DNA from: Shewanella hanedai
GTDB lineage: Bacteria; Pseudomonadota; Gammaproteobacteria; Enterobacterales; Shewanellaceae
Reading direction: 5' to 3'
DNA length: 64,000 nt
Assembly (NCBI RefSeq): GCF_007197645.1
Contig: NZ_VKGK01000022.1
Span: 46,566-110,565 of the forward strand
Shown here piece by piece: positions 34,083-43,141 of this stretch; within the stretch, counting starts at the first letter, position 1; each line of letters begins with the position of its first letter. Made by a program: the position numbers and the translations under genes. The notes below the pieces were generated by a model that had not been told where the DNA came from, made no database searches, and saw nothing but the letters and a program-made list of their open reading frames with translations.

Positions 34083-34550
34083 CTAAACCGTAATAGGGAT
34101 GAAGTGTGCTTTGGTCAACTGTTGAAGGCTAGCTGGAGCGAGTTCGATATCTAAGCCGCGCTTTCCGCCACTGACATATATTTGCTCGAGTGCCTGGGCT
34201 GAAATGTCGACATAAGTTACGAGGGGGCGTTTCTGTCCGAGAGGACTGACACCTCCGAGCACATATCCGGTAGAGCGTTCGACTTCTTGAGCCGATGCCA
34301 TGGCAGCCTTTTTAGTACCTGCCGCTTTTGCGAGTAGTTTCATACTGAGCTTTTCTGCTACTGGTATGATAGCGACAACCAGCTTTTCATTGTCCAATTT
34401 GGCAACTAAGGTTTTGAACACCAAAGCAGTATCGAGATTTAACTTAGTCGCGGCTTCTATTCCATAGGCACCCGCGTTGGTTTCATGGTGATACTCATGA
34501 ATTTTATAATCAAGTTTGGCGCGCTTTAAACTATTAATTGCCGGTGTCAT
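34083..34550 (-). CDS. ybaK: Cys-tRNA(Pro)/Cys-tRNA(Cys) deacylase YbaK
   Basis: 155 residues from MTPAINSLKRAKLDYKIHEY, the usual family start, preceded by AAGGCGA; the frame is open to 34583. The Lys/Gly-rich editing pocket is seen as VFKTLVAKLDNEKLVVAIIP, KLLAKAAGTKKAAMA and GYVLGGVSPLGQKR. It hydrolyses mischarged Cys-tRNA(Pro) in trans. It follows the GNAT gene on the same strand with 43 bases between. Confidence 0.95.
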   Translation of the reverse strand: MTPAINSLKRAKLDYKIHEYHHETNAGAYGIEAATKLNLDTALVFKTLVAKLDNEKLVVAIIPVAEKLSMKLLAKAAGTKKAAMASAQEVERSTGYVLGGVSPLGQKRPLVTYVDISAQALEQIYVSGGKRGLDIELAPASLQQLTKAHFIPITV

Positions 34551-34593
34551 CGATTCGCCTTGAATTAGTTTGCCAAAAAACACTCTGAGTAGA

Positions 34594-35091
34594 TCAACTT
34601 CTTATATTGATTGGTATTAAATCTAACTGCATTATTAATACATGAACTCCACAGTATTTTACCTCCTCTACTGCCTGCCAGCCCATCTTTTTATAAAGTC
34701 CTCCTGAGAGATCTTCTGTTTGCAGATATAGCTGCTGAATGCCCAACTGTTTAGCTTTGCTGAGGATAGACTCTATTAGAGTGCGAGCAGTACCATTGCC
34801 GCGATGAGATTCAGATACGTAAACCCCACCTAACCAATGTGAGTTCTCAGGGTAGGTTTTATTCTCTTGGAAACGTAATTGAGCTGCTGCGACTAGCTCA
34901 CGATTTTTAGTTGCGACTAGCATAAGTGGCACTGTGTCGATATTGAGGTAATCGGCTAATTTAATCGCTAATGCGGCAGTATCACGATTTTGTAAACCAG
35001 CGCCATCATCGATATCTCCCCACTGGTTATTATACCAATTTGCGATCTGGGGGATGAAGTCTGGTTTGTCGTGAAGTAGGTTAATGTCCAT
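34594..35091 (-). CDS. GNAT family N-acetyltransferase
   Basis: 165 residues. The acetyl-CoA-binding region is LGGVYVSESHRGNGTARTLIESIL (motif A, with the RGNGTA loop, about residues 88-110), followed by LYLQTEDLSGGLYKKMGWQAVEE (motif B), both standard for GNAT enzymes. The acceptor is unknown. It is preceded by a 130-base gap with the fadA terminator and sits in tandem with ybaK. Confidence 0.88.
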   Translation of the reverse strand: MDINLLHDKPDFIPQIANWYNNQWGDIDDGAGLQNRDTAALAIKLADYLNIDTVPLMLVATKNRELVAAAQLRFQENKTYPENSHWLGGVYVSESHRGNGTARTLIESILSKAKQLGIQQLYLQTEDLSGGLYKKMGWQAVEEVKYCGVHVLIMQLDLIPINIRS

Positions 35092-35166
35092 ATTTATTGC
35101 CTGTGTTATTCGTTGATTGAAATAACAATAACGCTGCGGTTAACTTGTGTCTATTGGTCAGAAACA

Positions 35167-35198
35167 AAAACGGCAAGCTCATTGAGCTTGCCGTTTTG
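35167..35198 (-). terminator. Rho-independent terminator of fadBA
   Basis: AAAACGGCAAGCTC, a 3-4 nt loop, GAGCTTGCCGTTTT: a 14-bp perfect stem, with further T on the minus strand. It lies 23 bases past the fadA stop. Confidence 0.9.
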
Positions 35199-35220
35199 TT
35201 ACTTCAAATATCTGTGTCGT

Positions 35221-36384
35221 TTATGGACGTTCAAATATCGTCGCAATACCTTGGCCTAGACCAATACACATGGTCGCTAAACCATATTTTGCATCTTTGG
35301 CTTCCATCAAGTTGATTAGCGTTGTTGAGATACGAGTACCAGAACAACCCAGTGGATGACCTAGAGCGATAGCGCCACCGTTGAGGTTGATCTTCTCATC
35401 AACCACATCCATCAAACCTAAGTCTTTAACACAAGGGAGCGACTGAGCTGCAAAGGCTTCGTTGAGCTCGATAACATCAAGGTCATCTACGCTTAAGCCT
35501 GCACGTTCGAGTGCTTTCTTGGTTGCAGGTACTGGACCGTAACCCATAATTGCTGCATCACAACCAGCAACAGCCATAGAGCGAATACGTGCTCTAATTG
35601 GCAAGCCTAAAGCTTTTGCTTTCTCCTCTTCCATCACTAACATGGCTGAAGCACCATCTGATAGTGCTGAAGAGGTTCCTGCAGTTACTGTACCGTTTGC
35701 AGGGTCAAATGCTGGGCGTAAGCCTGCAAGAGATTCCATCGAGGTTTCAGGGCGGATAACTTCGTCATGCTCGACTAAGATAAGCGCGCCATCAGCATCA
35801 TGGCCTTCGATTGGATGAATTTCGTTAGCGAAGCGACCTTCAACGGTTGCTGCATGAGCGCGTTGATGTGAACGTACTGCAAACGCATCTTGTTGCTCAC
35901 GAGTGATACCGTGCATCTTGCCCAACATCTCTGCGGTAAGTCCCATCATGCCAGACGCTTTTGCGACATTATTGGCAAGGCCTGGGTGAAAATCGACACC
36001 GTGATTCATCGGGACATGACCCATATGCTCAACACCACCAACGATGAAAGTATCACCTTGGCCAGTCATGATGGCACGCGTTGCCTGGTGAAGTGCATCC
36101 ATAGATGAACCACAAAGACGGTTGACGGTAACCGCGCCAGCTTCTTTGGGAATGCCAGCAAGTATCGAGGCATTACGAGCAATATTGAAGCCTTGCTCTA
36201 GTGTTTGTTGTACACAACCCCAAATAACATCTTCGATATCTTTAGGGTCTAGCTTTGGGTTTCGAACCAATAGTGCTTTCATCAACTCTGCTGAGAGTGT
36301 CTCTGCACGTACATTTCTAAATACTCCAGCCTTAGAACGGCCCATGGGAGTACGAATGCAATCTACGATAACGGCTTGTTTCAT
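35221..36384 (-). CDS. fadA: 3-ketoacyl-CoA thiolase (fatty acid oxidation beta subunit)
   Basis: 387 residues from MKQAVIVDCIRTPMGRSKAG; six extra in-frame residues upstream are unlikely. Catalytic features are the acyl-enzyme Cys in NRLCGSSMDALHQA (about residue 90), the NEAFAAQ motif, GGAIALGHPLGCSG with the conserved His, and the C-terminal MCIGLGQGIATIFE with the second Cys. It cleaves 3-ketoacyl-CoA in beta-oxidation as part of the FadBA complex. It lies 21 bases downstream of fadB. Confidence 0.98.
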   Translation of the reverse strand: MKQAVIVDCIRTPMGRSKAGVFRNVRAETLSAELMKALLVRNPKLDPKDIEDVIWGCVQQTLEQGFNIARNASILAGIPKEAGAVTVNRLCGSSMDALHQATRAIMTGQGDTFIVGGVEHMGHVPMNHGVDFHPGLANNVAKASGMMGLTAEMLGKMHGITREQQDAFAVRSHQRAHAATVEGRFANEIHPIEGHDADGALILVEHDEVIRPETSMESLAGLRPAFDPANGTVTAGTSSALSDGASAMLVMEEEKAKALGLPIRARIRSMAVAGCDAAIMGYGPVPATKKALERAGLSVDDLDVIELNEAFAAQSLPCVKDLGLMDVVDEKINLNGGAIALGHPLGCSGTRISTTLINLMEAKDAKYGLATMCIGLGQGIATIFERP

Positions 36385-36405
36385 TGTTCTATTCCTTCCC
36401 ACTTA

Positions 36406-38556
36406 TTAAACCTGGTAGTAGCTGCCATTATTAGCGGCAAGTTCGCGCATAGCATCAGTTACTTGATATAGGCCACCTAGGTGAGCATATTTATCAGCAA
36501 GAGCAACGAAGTTAGCTACACCCATCGTATCGATATAGCGGAATACACCGCCTCTGAATGGTGGGAACCCAAGACCAAATACAAGTCCCATGTCCGCTTC
36601 AGCTGGCGTTGCAATAATGCCTTCTTCGAGACAGCGAACTGTTTCGATAATCATAGGGATCATAGTACGAGCAATAATTTCATCGGATTCAAACGCTTTT
36701 AGTTCACCAAATTCGTTGCCTAATAGCTTATAACTAGTTGGGTCGACATCTTTCTTTGGCTTACCGCGGCGGTCTACTGAATATGCGTAGAAACCTTTGC
36801 TGTTCTTCTGTCCGAAGCGATCTGCTTCAAACATAATGTCGATAGCATCTTTGCCATTTTTACCCATACGATCAGGGAAGCCTTCAGCCATAACAGCTTG
36901 AGCATGATGACCTGTGTCGATACCGACTACGTCGAGTAGGTAAGCTGGGCCCATAGGCCAACCGAACTGCTTCTCCATGACTTTATCGATAGCCACAAAA
37001 TCAGCACCATCTGCAAGCAAACCACTAAAGCCTGCAAAGTAAGGGAAGAGTACGCGGTTGACGAAGAAACCTGGGCAGTCATTAACAACGATTGGGGTTT
37101 TACCCATCTTGCTGGCATAAGCCACTACCGATGCGACAGTCTCTTCAGAGCTATGTTCGCCGCGAATAACTTCTACCAGAGGCATCTTGTGTACTGGATT
37201 AAAGAAGTGCATGCCACAGAAGCGTTCAGGCTTCTTAAGGCTCTTAGCGAGTAGGTTGATTGAGATTGTTGATGTATTTGAGGTGAGAATAGCGTCATCA
37301 GATACATGTTGCTCAACTTCAGCAAGCACCATGGATTTAACTTTTGGATGCTCGACTACAGCTTCAACCACAACATCGACATCTTTTACTGGTGCATAAT
37401 CAAGTGTCGCGGTGATGTTGTTGAGTACTTTAGCCATTTTCTCTGGCGTTGAACGACCACGTTTAATTTGCGTAGCAAGTAACTTAGATGCTTCGCCTAG
37501 GCCAAGTTCGAGAGCTGGCTGTGCAATGTCTTTCATGACAATTGGCGTGCCTTTGCTGGCGCTCTGGTAAGCGATACCGCCACCCATTATGCCAGCGCCA
37601 AGTACTGCTGCTGTATCAATCTTTTGCGCCAGTTTACCAGCTTTCTTTGCTTTACCTTTAACGAGTTGGTCGTTAAGGAAGATACCAATTAGTGCTTGAG
37701 CTACATCGGTTTTAGCAAGCTTGATAAACGCTTGATGCTCAACTTTTAGTGCATCGGCACGACCGCTTCCGGCGGCTTGCTCAATCACGCTAATAGCCAA
37801 CATAGGGGCTGGGTAATGCTTGCCTGCAATCTTAAATACCATGCCTTTCGCTGTGGCGAATGACATCATGGCTTCGATTTTTGGTAGGTTCAGTGGCGCC
37901 TGCTTTTTAGCTCGGCGAGACTGCCAATCTAATTTCTCTGCAAGGGCATCTTTTAGCATGGCAATTGCCGCTGCTTGTAAGTTTTCCGGTGCGACGACGG
38001 CGTCGATAGCGCCTACTGCTAGGGCTGCTTCCGGCTTGTGATCTTTACCTGTTGTGATCCATTCAAGTGCGTTATCGGCACCAATTAGGCGAGGCAAGCG
38101 GACTGTTCCGCCAAAGCCTGGGATTAGTCCCAGCTTCGTTTCTGGTAGACCCAATCTAGCGGTGGTGTCAGCAATACGGAAATCGGTTGTGAGTACTGTT
38201 TCGAAGCCACCGCCTAATGCAAAACCGTTAATGGCTGAGATAGTTGGAAATGGCAGGTCTTCAATTTTGTTGAAAACATCGTTCGCTTCGGCAATCCAAG
38301 GAAGGAGTACACTCTCTTCTTGAGCAAATAAACCGAGGAATTCAGTGATGTCAGCACCGACAATAAAAGCACCTTTTGCTGAAGTTAGGATAAGGGCTTG
38401 AATGCTAGTCTCTTGCTTAATCGCGTCTAATGCAGCATTGAGTGAATCTATCGTCTCTCTGTCTAACTTGTTGACAGAGCCGGCAGCGTTAAAGCATAAC
38501 CGAGCAATATTGTCTTCAAGTAACTCAACCTGAATGGTAGTACTTTGGTAGATCAT
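36406..38556 (-). CDS. fadB: Multifunctional fatty acid oxidation complex alpha subunit
   Basis: 716 residues. The N-terminal enoyl-CoA hydratase/isomerase domain has AINGFALGGGFETVLTTDFR and GLPETKLGLIPGFGGTVRLPRL. The NAD-binding hydroxyacyl-CoA dehydrogenase domain starts at AAVLGAGIMGGGIAYQSA (about 315) and includes SNTSTISI, MHFFNPVHKMPLVEVIRG and VNDCPGFFVNRVLFPYF. The length and layout match FadB of aerobic beta-oxidation. First gene of fadBA. A PsrA-like box lies about 135 bases upstream in the gap shared with divergent pepQ. Confidence 0.98.
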   Translation of the reverse strand: MIYQSTTIQVELLEDNIARLCFNAAGSVNKLDRETIDSLNAALDAIKQETSIQALILTSAKGAFIVGADITEFLGLFAQEESVLLPWIAEANDVFNKIEDLPFPTISAINGFALGGGFETVLTTDFRIADTTARLGLPETKLGLIPGFGGTVRLPRLIGADNALEWITTGKDHKPEAALAVGAIDAVVAPENLQAAAIAMLKDALAEKLDWQSRRAKKQAPLNLPKIEAMMSFATAKGMVFKIAGKHYPAPMLAISVIEQAAGSGRADALKVEHQAFIKLAKTDVAQALIGIFLNDQLVKGKAKKAGKLAQKIDTAAVLGAGIMGGGIAYQSASKGTPIVMKDIAQPALELGLGEASKLLATQIKRGRSTPEKMAKVLNNITATLDYAPVKDVDVVVEAVVEHPKVKSMVLAEVEQHVSDDAILTSNTSTISINLLAKSLKKPERFCGMHFFNPVHKMPLVEVIRGEHSSEETVASVVAYASKMGKTPIVVNDCPGFFVNRVLFPYFAGFSGLLADGADFVAIDKVMEKQFGWPMGPAYLLDVVGIDTGHHAQAVMAEGFPDRMGKNGKDAIDIMFEADRFGQKNSKGFYAYSVDRRGKPKKDVDPTSYKLLGNEFGELKAFESDEIIARTMIPMIIETVRCLEEGIIATPAEADMGLVFGLGFPPFRGGVFRYIDTMGVANFVALADKYAHLGGLYQVTDAMRELAANNGSYYQV

Positions 38557-38691
38557 TGCGTGCTTCCTTTTGCGTGATACCCGTCTGGATTATTATGACT
38601 GTAGGGTTGTTTCTCTATCTCAGCGCAGGCCATCAACTGACCAGTTACTGCTCAGTGTGCGACGAATCGAATCAAATTACAACACCCAATT

Positions 38692-38705
38692 TAAACAGCT
38701 GTTTG
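38692..38705. promoter_or_regulatory. PsrA-like palindrome in the fadB-pepQ gap
   Basis: A perfect AAAC-AGCT-GTTT palindrome followed by G. It fits the AAAC-N(2-4)-GTTT core known for PsrA, a TetR-type regulator of fatty acid degradation genes; the base before it is T rather than G or C. Binding is inferred. Confidence 0.45.
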
Positions 38706-38810
38706 ATTGTTGTCTAGGTGGAGTGATTTTTATGCTTTATGTTAAACTGTTTCTAGTGAAAGAGTTGGCTTTCGATTTACAGAATTAAAATTAATAATAA
38801 GGTATAGCAT

Positions 38811-40130
38811 ATGGATCAGCTGGCTAGTCATTTTCAATCTCATATAGCAGAATTAAATCATCGTGTTGCAGAGATTGTTTCACGTGAAAACCTGTCCGGT
38901 TTGGTGATTCATTCTGGTCAGCCTCATCGACAGTTTCTCGATGATCTGGACTATCCATTTAAAGTTAACCCTCACTTTAAAGCTTGGTTGCCGATCTTAG
39001 ATAACCCTCACTGTTGGTTGCTTGTTAATGGTCGGGATAAACCTCAGTTAATCTTTTATCGTCCGGTAGACTTCTGGCATAAGGTTGCGGAGCTTCCTTC
39101 TGCCTTCTGGGCTGAGCATGTCGACATTAAGTTGCTCACCAAGGCTGATAAGGTCGCTGATTTACTGCCTAATGACATTGGCCAATGGGCGTATATTGGT
39201 GAGCACTTAGATGTAGCAGAAGTGCTTGGCTTTAAGATGCGTAATCCTGATGCTGTGATGAGTTATCTGCATTACCATAGAGCGAGCAAAACAGAATACG
39301 AATTAGTCTGTATGCGCAAATCTAATGAAATTGCCGTTAAAGGGCATATTGCCGCAAGAAATGCCTTCTTTAATGGCGGCAGTGAGTTTGAGATCCAGCA
39401 GGAGTATTTAACGGCGACTAACCAAGGGGAAAATGAAGTCCCTTATGGCAACATCATTGCTTTAAATGAAAATGCTTCTATTTTGCACTACACCAAGCTA
39501 GAGCATTTACGCCCGGATACCAGACGTTCTTTCCTTATTGACGCTGGCGCTAATTTTTCAGGATACGCTTCTGATATCACCCGCACGTATGCTTTTGAGA
39601 AAAATATCTTTAGTGAGCTCATTGCCGCGATGGATAAGTTGCAGCTAGAGATAGTGGCGATGATGCGTCCAGGTGTTAAGTATGTGGATCTGCATATTGC
39701 GACTCATCAAAAAATAGCCAAAATCTTAGTGGAGTTCGATATCGCTTCGGGTGATCCACAAGACTTAGTTGACCAAGGGATCACCAGTGTTTTCTTTCCC
39801 CATGGTTTGGGTCATATGTTGGGGCTTCAGGTTCATGATATGGGCGGCTTCCTTCACGATGAACGTGGGACGCATATTGCAGCACCAGATGCACATCCCT
39901 TTTTACGATGCACACGTACTTTAGCTACGAACCAAGTGCTCACTATTGAGCCGGGGCTATATATTATTGATTCCCTGCTAAATGAGTTAAAACTCGATGC
40001 TAGGAAGAGTGTGGTTAACTGGAAGACAGTTGATCTGTTGCGTCCTTTTGGTGGGATAAGAATAGAAGATAACGTGATTGTTCACGCCGATCGAAATGAG
40101 AATATGACTCGAGATTGTGGCTTAGATTAA
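38811..40130 (+). CDS. pepQ: Xaa-Pro dipeptidase
   Basis: 439 residues. The C-terminal pita-bread metallopeptidase (M24B) has its ligands in FLIDAGANFSGYASDITRTY (two Asp), the His in VFFPHGLGHMLGLQVHDMGG, and the Glu residues in LTIEPGLYII and FGGIRIEDNVIV. The N-terminal domain (about 1-160) matches prolidase/PepQ. It hydrolyses X-Pro dipeptides with two Mn ions. Divergent from fadB, as in many gammaproteobacteria, and upstream of yigZ. A degenerate parS-like sequence lies at 38876. Confidence 0.97.
   Translation: MDQLASHFQSHIAELNHRVAEIVSRENLSGLVIHSGQPHRQFLDDLDYPFKVNPHFKAWLPILDNPHCWLLVNGRDKPQLIFYRPVDFWHKVAELPSAFWAEHVDIKLLTKADKVADLLPNDIGQWAYIGEHLDVAEVLGFKMRNPDAVMSYLHYHRASKTEYELVCMRKSNEIAVKGHIAARNAFFNGGSEFEIQQEYLTATNQGENEVPYGNIIALNENASILHYTKLEHLRPDTRRSFLIDAGANFSGYASDITRTYAFEKNIFSELIAAMDKLQLEIVAMMRPGVKYVDLHIATHQKIAKILVEFDIASGDPQDLVDQGITSVFFPHGLGHMLGLQVHDMGGFLHDERGTHIAAPDAHPFLRCTRTLATNQVLTIEPGLYIIDSLLNELKLDARKSVVNWKTVDLLRPFGGIRIEDNVIVHADRNENMTRDCGLD
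38876..38891. other. Degenerate parS-like sequence
   Basis: TGTTTCACGTGAAAAC: 14 of 16 bases match TGTTNCACGTGNAACA; the last two differ. It lies in the first codons of pepQ. Weak evidence. Confidence 0.3.
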
Positions 40131-40135
40131 TACCA

Positions 40136-40174
40136 CTGCTTCGCATTGCTATTTAGGCCACTGCGTGGCGAAAC
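40136..40174 (+). repeat. Short dispersed repeat, copy 2 (after pepQ)
   Basis: Begins 5 bases after the pepQ stop and matches 16524-16560 through CTGCT-CGCAT, CTATT-AG and CCACTGCGTGG. Confidence 0.6.
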
Positions 40175-40278
40175 AGATTATTGCTCAAGAGATGGAAAAA
40201 GCTCGTTGGATTGATGTTTATAGGAATACTGGATGGTAATAAACGATGATTGTATGTGCTTGTTTTTAGAAAAGGTGA

Positions 40279-40902
40279 ATGGTATTGACCGATAGTTATC
40301 AGATCCCGTCGGCTGAATTGATCATAGAAGAAGAGATAAAGCATAGTCGCTTTATCTCTTTTCTTTTCCATTGTCAGTCATATGAAGAATTGAAGTGTGC
40401 ACTTACTAATATAAAAGCTGATTATCCAGGTGCAAGCCATTATTGTTATGCTTTTGTTGCATCGCAACCTGACAATACAGTGGCGATGGGATCCAGTGAT
40501 GATGGTGAGCCATCAGGGAGCGCAGGTCGTCCGATGTTGGCGACTTTACAGGGAGCGAATGTCGGCGAAATTGGCGCCGTTGTGGTTCGTTATTTCGGCG
40601 GCACTAAGTTAGGTGTGGGCGGATTAGTCAGGGCTTATAGTTCAGGCATAAAACAGGGGCTCACCCAGTTACAAACTCAAGTGAAACAGGTCCGTTATCC
40701 CGGCTTGCTCGTATGTGACTATGCCCAGTTAAAAGATGTTGAGTATCTTCTTGCTCAATACGATGCTGTGGTAGAGGAGCGAGACTTTATGGAACAGGTC
40801 ACTGTTAATTTTGCCATTCCCAAACGCTTTCAAACAGAGTTAAATCGGGATTTGGCGACCATGAGCCAAGGCAGTTTAGCGGCTAGCTTTGAGGTGAACT
40901 AA
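40279..40902 (+). CDS. yigZ: YigZ/IMPACT family protein
   Basis: 207 residues. The IMPACT (UPF0029) domain is clear: KHSRFISFLFHCQSYEEL, PGASHYCYAFV, SSDDGEPSGSAGRPMLATLQ and VVRYFGGTKLGVGGLVRAYS. A smaller DUF1949-type domain follows in the last 70 residues. The bacterial members are of uncertain function, possibly binding nucleic acid or translation components. It lies in the conserved pepQ-yigZ-trkH order. Confidence 0.93.
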   Translation: MVLTDSYQIPSAELIIEEEIKHSRFISFLFHCQSYEELKCALTNIKADYPGASHYCYAFVASQPDNTVAMGSSDDGEPSGSAGRPMLATLQGANVGEIGAVVVRYFGGTKLGVGGLVRAYSSGIKQGLTQLQTQVKQVRYPGLLVCDYAQLKDVEYLLAQYDAVVEERDFMEQVTVNFAIPKRFQTELNRDLATMSQGSLAASFEVN

Positions 40903-41010
40903 GCGTAATTAAGAACAGTGATTTGTTTCTGTGAAGGGTTACAATTTTGTGAGAAACTAGTAGGGTGGCCGAATTGCCACATTATGGATAACGGGCGTTA
41001 CAAAATCTGA

Positions 41011-42468
41011 ATGCAATATAGAACAATAATAAGAATCACCGGTTTCTTAATGGGACTCTTCTCTCTGACACTACTTCCACCTGCGTTGGTTGCGGTGATC
41101 TATAAAGATGGTGGTGGTACTGCTTTTATACAGGCATTTTTCCTCAGTCTGTTTCTTGGTTTCCTGCTTTGGTATCCCAATCGTCATCATAAAAAAGATC
41201 TTCGTACTCGAGAAGGTTTCCTGTTAGTCGTACTTTTCTGGGGCGTACTTGGCTCGATAGGTGCAGTGCCATTTATTTTTAGCAGCCAACCGGATCTCAG
41301 TATTACAGATAGCTTCTTTGAATCATTTTCAGCCTTGACCACAACTGGGGCTACGGTGATTGTTGGTTTGGACTCCCTGCCTAAGGCTATTTTGTTCTAT
41401 CGCCACTTATTACAGTGGTTAGGCGGTATGGGGATCATTGTATTAGCCGTGGCTATCCTGCCTATGTTAGGTATCGGAGGGATGCAGCTATACAGGGCTG
41501 AAATGCCTGGACCTGTTAAAGACAGTAAGATGACTCCTCGTATTGCTGAGACTGCCAAGGCATTGTGGTACATCTATTTTGCTCTGACAATCGCCTGTGC
41601 GTTTGCATATTGGGTTGCGGGGATGGATGTTTTCGACGCTATCTGTCACTCATTTTCGACCATCGCCATTGGCGGATTCTCAACCCATGATGCCAGTATG
41701 GGGTACTTCGATAGCACCGCCATTAACATGGTTTGTGTGGTATTCCTCTTGATCGCTGCGCTTAACTTTAGCCTGCATTTTGCTGCGTTTACTCGGCGTG
41801 GTATCAACCTTAAGATCTACTTTAAAGATGCTGAATTTAAAGCATTGATCATAGTGCAGCTGGTGTTAACAGGGATCTGTTTCGCTACTCTATATCATTC
41901 GGGGATCTATGATTCTCCTGAAGAGACCTTAGATTTCGCGTTATTTCAGGCGGTATCTATCTCGACAACCGCAGGTTTCGGCACCGAGAGCTTCCATATG
42001 TGGCCGCTGTTTTTACCTATGCTACTCATCTTCTCAAGCTTTATCGGTGGTTGTGGTGGTTCTACCGCCGGCGGTATTAAGGTCATACGGATGATCTTGC
42101 TGCTAAAGCAAGGGTCGAGAGAGCTGAAACGACTGGTTCATCCTCGTGGAATGTTCTCGATTCGTATTGGTGATAAAGCACTGCCCGATAGAATAATCGA
42201 TGCGGTATGGGGCTTCTTTTCCGCCTATGCTTTAGTTTTTGTGCTGTGTATGCTGTTATTGATGGCCATGGGAATGGATAACATTACCGCCTTTAGTGCC
42301 ACGGCAGCTTGCTTAAATAACCTAGGTCCCGGTTTAGGTGAAGTGGCGAGTAACTATGCCAGTATCGGTGATGGTGAGAAATGGGTGTTGTTAATGGCCA
42401 TGCTGTTTGGTCGCCTCGAAGTCTTCACTCTATTAGTACTGTTTACCCCCACATTTTGGAAAAACTAA
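41011..42468 (+). CDS. trkH: Trk potassium uptake protein TrkH, copy 1
   Basis: 485 residues with about ten hydrophobic segments. The K+-selectivity P-loops are recognisable as SALTTTGATV (first), FSTIAIGGFSTHD (second), STTAGFGTES (third) and LNNLGPGLGEV (fourth), and GGCGGSTAGGIKVIR is the loop typical of TrkH. It is an inner-membrane K+ channel subunit gated by TrkA. It is followed 66 bases later by hemG, as in other Shewanella. A second trkH at 48381 sits with trkA, so this copy may be the duplicate or may share TrkA. Confidence 0.95.
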   Translation: MQYRTIIRITGFLMGLFSLTLLPPALVAVIYKDGGGTAFIQAFFLSLFLGFLLWYPNRHHKKDLRTREGFLLVVLFWGVLGSIGAVPFIFSSQPDLSITDSFFESFSALTTTGATVIVGLDSLPKAILFYRHLLQWLGGMGIIVLAVAILPMLGIGGMQLYRAEMPGPVKDSKMTPRIAETAKALWYIYFALTIACAFAYWVAGMDVFDAICHSFSTIAIGGFSTHDASMGYFDSTAINMVCVVFLLIAALNFSLHFAAFTRRGINLKIYFKDAEFKALIIVQLVLTGICFATLYHSGIYDSPEETLDFALFQAVSISTTAGFGTESFHMWPLFLPMLLIFSSFIGGCGGSTAGGIKVIRMILLLKQGSRELKRLVHPRGMFSIRIGDKALPDRIIDAVWGFFSAYALVFVLCMLLLMAMGMDNITAFSATAACLNNLGPGLGEVASNYASIGDGEKWVLLMAMLFGRLEVFTLLVLFTPTFWKN

Positions 42469-42534
42469 GGCTGGCAACTTTTACCGGTTAGCTGCACTTA
42501 AATACGTTAGCGAAAGATTATTTTAGGATTATAG

Positions 42535-43062
42535 ATGAACAAGACGCTTATTATCTACTCCACTGTTGATGGACAAACACGTGCAATTTGCGAGCTGATT
42601 AAAGGGATAAGTCAAACTGCAGAGAGTGAGGTAACCGTCGCTTCACTTGAGGAAGCAAAAGAGCTGAGTTTAGCCAGTTTTGATAAAGTAATGATCGGTG
42701 CCAGTATCAGATACGGTAAACATAGGCCTGAGTTGTACCACTATATCAATCACAACCATGCGGTATTGAATGCAAAACAGAATGCTTTTTTTACTGTGAA
42801 TGTCGTGGCAAGAAAACCTGAGAAGAACACGCCTGAAACTAACCCGTATATGAAGAAATTTCTGGAGTTGTCGCTTTGGAAGCCTCAACAACTGGGTGTA
42901 TTTGCCGGGAAAATTGATTATCCCAAGTACGGTTTCATCGACAAGACCATGATACGTTTTATCATGTGGATGACCAAAGGACCGACAGATACATCTGGCA
43001 CCTTTGAATTCACTGATTGGCAGCAAGTCGAAGAGTTCGGTAAGGCGTTTGCCGAAAGGTAA
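42535..43062 (+). CDS. hemG: Protoporphyrinogen IX dehydrogenase (menaquinone) HemG, copy 1
   Basis: 175 residues, a flavodoxin-fold protein. The FMN phosphate loop is STVDGQTRAI (about residues 9-18), followed by VMIGASIRYGKHRPEL, NVVARKPEKNTPETNPYMKKF and FTDWQQVEEF, all close to E. coli HemG. It oxidises protoporphyrinogen IX to protoporphyrin IX with electrons passing to the quinone pool. Probably in an operon with trkH copy 1. A 15-bp perfect hairpin terminator follows. A paralogue lies 575 bases downstream. Confidence 0.93.
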   Translation: MNKTLIIYSTVDGQTRAICELIKGISQTAESEVTVASLEEAKELSLASFDKVMIGASIRYGKHRPELYHYINHNHAVLNAKQNAFFTVNVVARKPEKNTPETNPYMKKFLELSLWKPQQLGVFAGKIDYPKYGFIDKTMIRFIMWMTKGPTDTSGTFEFTDWQQVEEFGKAFAER

Positions 43063-43084
43063 GTCTCTTATATCGATTGGTTTC

Positions 43085-43120
43085 AATAACAAAGCCTGCG
43101 AATAAGCAGGCTTTGTTATT
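43085..43120. terminator. Bidirectional terminator between hemG copy 1 and the ArsR-type gene
   Basis: AATAACAAAGCCTGC, a 6-nt loop, GCAGGCTTTGTTATT: a perfect 15-bp stem between two convergent genes. Confidence 0.88.
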
Positions 43121-43141
43121 TCTGAATCTGTCTATACCGGT

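Noticed and set aside
38632..38647. AACTGACCAGTT as a FadR operator upstream of fadB
   Set aside because: Only 5-bp arms, and it does not match the longer FadR consensus well; the PsrA-like palindrome nearby is stronger.
42670..43092. 140-codon minus-strand ORF over hemG copy 1
   Set aside because: It overlaps a complete HemG and runs into the terminator hairpin; no motif or Shine-Dalgarno seen.
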